Below are positions 59,916 to 64,000 of a DNA stretch of 64,000 nucleotides, piece by piece. Under the pieces are notes generated by a model that saw only the letters and a program-made list of their open reading frames with translations, had not been told where the DNA came from and did not search any database. Location of the stretch: NCBI GenBank assembly GCA_026874595.1, contig CM049309.1, positions 22,179,033 to 22,243,032 of the forward strand, given 5' to 3'. Positions within the stretch are counted from its first letter, which is position 1; every line of letters starts with the position of its first letter. The translations under genes were made by a program, and so were the position numbers. The stretch comes from Sipunculus nudus. Its lineage: Eukaryota; Annelida; Sipuncula; Golfingiida; Sipunculidae.

Positions 59916-61880
59916 CAATATTAAGAAAAGGGGTATAACATTATCAATAATACATTATTCACGGATACAAATAGGTGGGTCATTTAAATACAAGAGAAAT
60001 TATATAAGTTTGAGCAGTGTGCCCTGACGTGTGTCTATATCAAAGGTGCGCTTTTTGTTAAGAACTCCATATGAATGAACAACTTGTCTTTGATTGAACA
60101 AGTAATTGTTGAACCAGATTTCCGGGGTAGCTGTATGCCATACTTGTGCATTTTAGTAATTAAGACATTATAATCAAAGCTGTTGAAACCGATTTCACAT
60201 AAAAAAAACATGTACCAGTGACATTCTTTTTATTGACATCCATTTAGCATTCGTCGAGAATACAAAACAAGTCAGCTAGAGTTTAATGATCTGGAGGATA
60301 TGCCATTGTCGACAATTGTGTCTACAAAATTTGGCGATGCTAGATTTAACGAAGTATTCCAAAGGTTTCTGCGCATGACCAATAACTGACTTTTGCCGGG
60401 CGTTATTTGAATCCAGGGCCTATACATACATGAATGCCCTCTGTGGTCTTCCATAGAGAATTCACAAGATTCAAGGTAAAGGTTAAATAAATTTTAAAAT
60501 GCAGGTGAAATATAATATGCAGCAACTGGAAGTAAAAACAGACATTCCGAATATAGGTTCTTTCATGGATAAATAGTGGTTCTTAAATGGATGCTGTATT
60601 AAACTTAAAAGATCCAAAATTTGATCGGATGTCATCTTTTTGGTAGATCCTGGCTATTGTTTCCCAATAGAATTATGATAATCAGTATATTTATAAGGAA
60701 GAACATAAAGAATTTAGAGGTCCCGGTCGATTTAGGAGGTTATCTTTTTTTAACAGGTTATCGCACGCCACAACCAACGTTCCAACTTTTGAGGCTCTCA
60801 GTCATGTACATTGAAGACAAAACTGTCCGTAACATATGCAGTACGTGAGGATTTCAAACCATGTCATTTTTCCTTAGTGTCCCAAAAATGTGATCTACCT
60901 TTGCCAAGGAAACTACTATATTATGAATGGTCACCATCTTATTGATTATTAAAACGGTAATTTGGAACCTCCATAAAGCCTCCATAAAGTGTGGGGGGGA
61001 TGTGACGCTGTTTTACTGGCGTGGTGTATCGGGATATCGGATGCAACGCCCACAGCTAAAGAATAATGTACATGGAAAGGTGTAAAGACAGGTATAAACA
61101 TGTGCATGTTTTGACTTAACTGGCAGAATATACATGTAGGTCACTGTGGTCTGATATAGGGTTTTCCTGAAAAGTTCTCATGGACCTCGTCGGATCTTGA
61201 ACTTGAAGTTTCTAAGTGTAACTGCTACGATTTGTGCAAGTCTGACTCACAGGTATCTCATAAAAATGGACTCCTCAATTGCATCTTTAGTGACTTGTGC
61301 ATTGCATTAGTGAGTCCATCGATTGCCCCTTAGTTGCCTGTGATTATAACACTTTAAACATAATTTAGCGATTTCACATATTTCCATTGATTAACTGATT
61401 AGTGTTCAGTACATTTATATGTGTTGTGAATATATGACTATTGGAAAAAATACCTTAAAACAGCTTTGTTCTGCACCAAGGAAGTGAAAATATATACATT
61501 AAAGAATACAGACCTAACGCATTATACAGGACTGCCGTCAATACAGTTAATTAAAGGTTATCGGGGTGTATATGCTTAGTTTTTCTCTGGACAAATCAAT
61601 CAGTTACTGATGTTACGTATGCTTAATGCTTTCCACAATGGTTATCTGAGACTACAGGCCTTTCAACACAATACGTAACATTGACATGTTCCAAACATAG
61701 GAGCTACTTTTATACAATTTCTTTTCTCTGAGTAACAGATCGTTTCGTGACATAATCCGAATAAAATCCAAATGGTGGGCCGTCAGCGGCTAACTCACAA
61801 TCTGCTAAAATCATATGGAACTTTTTGTGAATTTGCACTGTTGGGTGATCGGTCAATTAAATGCTGAAATCTGATAACAA
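59916..61880. repeat. Dispersed repeat, copy B (empty)
   Basis: Collinear with 6,105-8,460 but lacking the 6,700-7,560 insert; the junction reads GTGAAATATAATATGCAGCAACTGG at about 60,505-60,529. It contains its own extra segment at 61,282-61,738. Nested within the AGGTCA-type repeat. Confidence 0.75.
61282..61738. mobile_element. ~450-bp segment present only in copy B
   Basis: Copy A reads CTCAAGTTCGTGCTATAATC without interruption at 8,313; copy B has CTCAATTGCATC and then ~450 extra bases before CGTTTCGTGACATAATCC. Either an insertion in B or a deletion in A. No terminal repeats obvious. Confidence 0.45.
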
Positions 61881-62649
61881 ATATTGGAAACATGATTTTG
61901 TGTATCCAGTGAGTCACTCGGGGTACATATTGTATCGGCTAGCCTAAGAGTCTTCTTACATAACAAGCTGGGAAATTTTGGGTCAGCCTCCATCAAAACC
62001 TAAAATTAGTTCATGGTAACCTATTTTCTGCGGGCCGTTGACCCAAAAACATAAGTTTAAGAACACAACAGTCAGACAGGTACAACACATCTGGACGAGG
62101 AACCTTGTTATATGACATCTATGGATGTCCTTTGCAAGTCTCCTTTGAATTCTGAAATTGTTTCACTGTGATCTATATTATGCGAGTTAAAGTAAAGGAA
62201 AGATGATTTAAGCACTGATCTATTCAGATGGGCACAAATCAATACGGTTTGACCTATACCCTAAAAGTTCAAGGAGGTCCGGGACAAATCTCTTTCAACA
62301 TCTCTTGAAACATTATGATGTCATGATGACCAATAATCTTTGAAATACGAGGAGGAACCTAATTTTGAGCACCCAAAATGTCAGACAGTGCACAAATCCT
62401 AATGGTTTGATATGGATTTGTCTTTCTTAATGTAAAGGGGGGGGGGGGGGGTCATTGTTAAGGTTATTTGTACACCTGGAATGAGGTCACTGTGCCCTAT
62501 ATTCTGCAAGATATATGAACCAACATGATTTGAGGACCCTACAATGGAGATTTTCATGAAAGGCTACATTTGGAACTAGAAACTTCTAATTCGATTAAGA
62601 TCCAGGGATATTCCTTTAACTAAGGACCCATGAATTTCGACGTTCAGCA

Positions 62650-63120
62650 GAGTTCGTCTATAAAGTGTATTTTTCGAAAGGTTGGTCCTGTGAACTTGCC
62701 CCTTGTCCTTGTGACCTAAACATCTGAAAACTTACTATCCTGGAACTTACTTTTACTTCGATTCCCGTTGGGTTGGCTGAAATAGGATAATACAGGATCC
62801 AAAGGTACCTTGTGTAATGAATTCAATTAAACAAGAAGAACAGGCACACACAATTTCAAAACAACACATGACATCATTCATCGATATTTTGGAAGATAAT
62901 TTATTTGACAAGAAGGTAATCTAATAGGACAATGATAATACTGCAGTATTCCTAAATATATTTTTGGATGCACAAAAAGAATGCAAAGATCAGTGCACGT
63001 GTTTTTTAATCCTTTCCATTGCCATGCTTAACAGGGTGAAACCTTTCAAACAGTGAGAAACAGGTGATGTTAGCAGCCGATATCTATGGACATGAAAAAA
63101 ATATAAAGTAATGATTAGTA
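62650..63120. other. Intergenic sequence, no gene seen
   Basis: Mixed composition, no recognisable repeat or frame. Confidence 0.4.
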
Positions 63121-63700
63121 CTGGTGATCGGATCCATTCTGGTTACAGATTATCAGTCGCGCCACCTGTCATATGTATGATTTAAATTATGCATGATCCG
63201 TGGCTGTGCAAAGTTTCAGGCCAATAGTTTATACCATTCCTGAGATATGTGTAATATTAACCTAACTAAGATGCCTTTATGGCCATAACGGAAAACAGTT
63301 ATAGGTGGCGCCTCTAGAGTTCAGAAAATGATAAACCATTCCATGAGCTTTCCATAGAAACTAAAATAGAACAAAATCTATTGAACAACTCCTGAGATAT
63401 CGGTGGCTTTTTGTAGCAACAAAACGATTGCCATCATAAAGATTACGACCTATGTACGTGATAAATCTATCCACCATCTTACCGTCCAAAATATCAGGCC
63501 GATAGCTTATGACAGTCCTGAGATATATTTGATAAATTTTACCTTCAATAGACGCATAATTGAAAAATAATTATTAATAATTAAACCAAAGTTTAGTGCA
63601 TGATAAAACTATTCTCGAGCTTTCTACAGAAATAAAAAATGGAGAAAATCTAATGAACCACCGTGAGATATGGGTGATTATATACGGCGGTTGACTAAAA
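63120..63700 (-). repeat. GGTGGCGCCACC-type monomers, reversed
   Basis: GCGCCACCTGTC (63,160), AGGTGGCGCC (63,302) and reverse forms of the ATATCTCAGG...GGTTTA phrase (63,238; 63,390; 63,520) in ~140-bp steps. Confidence 0.6.
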
Positions 63701-63739
63701 CAATATTCTTCTCCTTTTTGCAGGAAGCCACATGTCAAA

Positions 63740-64000
63740 AATAGAGTAATGAAAATATTGACTTAAAGTGATTCCAAAAGCTATCAATAAGGTTCTTCCC
63801 ACTACAGGAAACAAATTTAATGACAGATGGTACCTGTGACCTTGACCTTTGACCCCCAAAATTAATAGGACTCTTCCCCCATTGGCACCCATATATTTCA
63901 TAAGAAAGAAGGTTTTTTAGGGATCAAAAGTTTGGCTTAAAAATGCATCCACAATCTTTTTTTTTAAAGAAGTGGGACCTGTGACTTTGATTTTGACCTC
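63740..64000. repeat. TGACCTTTGACC-type ~145-bp monomers
   Basis: GTGACCTTGACCTTTGACCC at 63,836 and GTGACTTTGATTTTGACCTC at 63,981 are one ~144-bp period apart, with TTTGGCTTAAAAATGCATCC between, as in the 7.1-7.4 kb tandem units. Runs off the window. Confidence 0.6.

Larger units (their letters stand above)
59173..62650. repeat. AGGTCA-palindrome monomer repeat, copy 3 (interrupted)
   Basis: It opens with the TAGCTCAG/TTAGCTA head (59,175-59,207), then sequence matching 15-440 (TTTAACATCCATGGAGGT, AAAGCTCCAGT, CCTGCAAATGAAGCA, GGACACAAACCGT). At about 59,700 it breaks off and resumes at about 61,880 with further ~150-bp monomers (GGTAACC 62,016; GGTCACTGTGCCC 62,486) to 62,650. A G15 run lies at 62,437-62,451. 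The interruption holds an LTR-like fragment and dispersed repeat copy B. Confidence 0.7.

Overview
This is a repeat-dominated, AT-rich stretch of a metazoan nuclear genome, most likely a bivalve mollusc. The evidence is the absence of dense prokaryote-style genes, spliced-gene signals (TATA and CCAAT boxes, GT-AG sites, AATAAA), long (TA)n, (GA)n and poly-G tracts, fossils of CR1/L2, Tx1/L1 and Ty3/Gypsy elements, tRNA-derived SINEs, and several families of ~145-155 bp tandem monomers of a kind I associate with clam and oyster genomes. Species cannot be told from this window. Almost every open frame here is a chance ORF or a relic; only a few stretches look like host coding sequence.

Layout. 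1-9 kb: 150-bp monomer repeats whose monomers carry AGGTCA-N3-TGACCT-like palindromes, a SINE, GGTGGCGCCACC-type monomers, and a ~2.3 kb dispersed repeat (6.1-8.46 kb) split by a younger insertion. 9.5-10 kb: CR1/L2-like reverse transcriptase fossil. 13.05-13.3 kb: a minus-strand promoter plus first coding exon candidate. 17.3-20.65 kb: a 3.34 kb hAT-like non-autonomous element with an 8-bp target-site duplication, containing ~430-bp inverted arms and a tandem array of hairpins. It sits inside the first monomer of a 39-bp satellite that continues to ~25.2 kb. 25.35-25.62 kb: terminal exon of a PAN/Apple-like secreted protein, the best host coding sequence in the window.

26-31 kb: another AGGTCA-type repeat, then four ~0.65 kb tandem units, the third interrupted by a foldback with two tRNA-like SINE heads and a 160-bp pogo/Tigger-like MITE. 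31.7-35.2 kb: Ty3/Gypsy fossil (gag-like N-terminus twice, protease, RNase H) mixed with a GC-rich minisatellite. 35-43 kb: simple repeats, 0.3-0.4 kb repeats, and an LTR-like segment. 43.1-45.5 kb: L2/CR1 3' fragment and a 220-codon SGNH/GDSL-hydrolase-like ORF. 49.9-51.7 kb: Tx1/L1-type LINE fossil followed by ~155-bp monomers that reappear inverted at 53.4 kb. 56-57.1 kb: minus-strand Gypsy fossil with a primer-binding-site-like motif. 59.2-62.6 kb: a second AGGTCA-type repeat copy, interrupted by a second copy of the 6.1-8.46 kb repeat that preserves the empty site for the 6.7-7.56 kb insertion.

No operon-like or pathway-level gene cooperation is visible. The window records nested transposition and satellite growth, with isolated exon candidates at 13.1, 15.6, 25.4, 43.8 and 44.9 kb.
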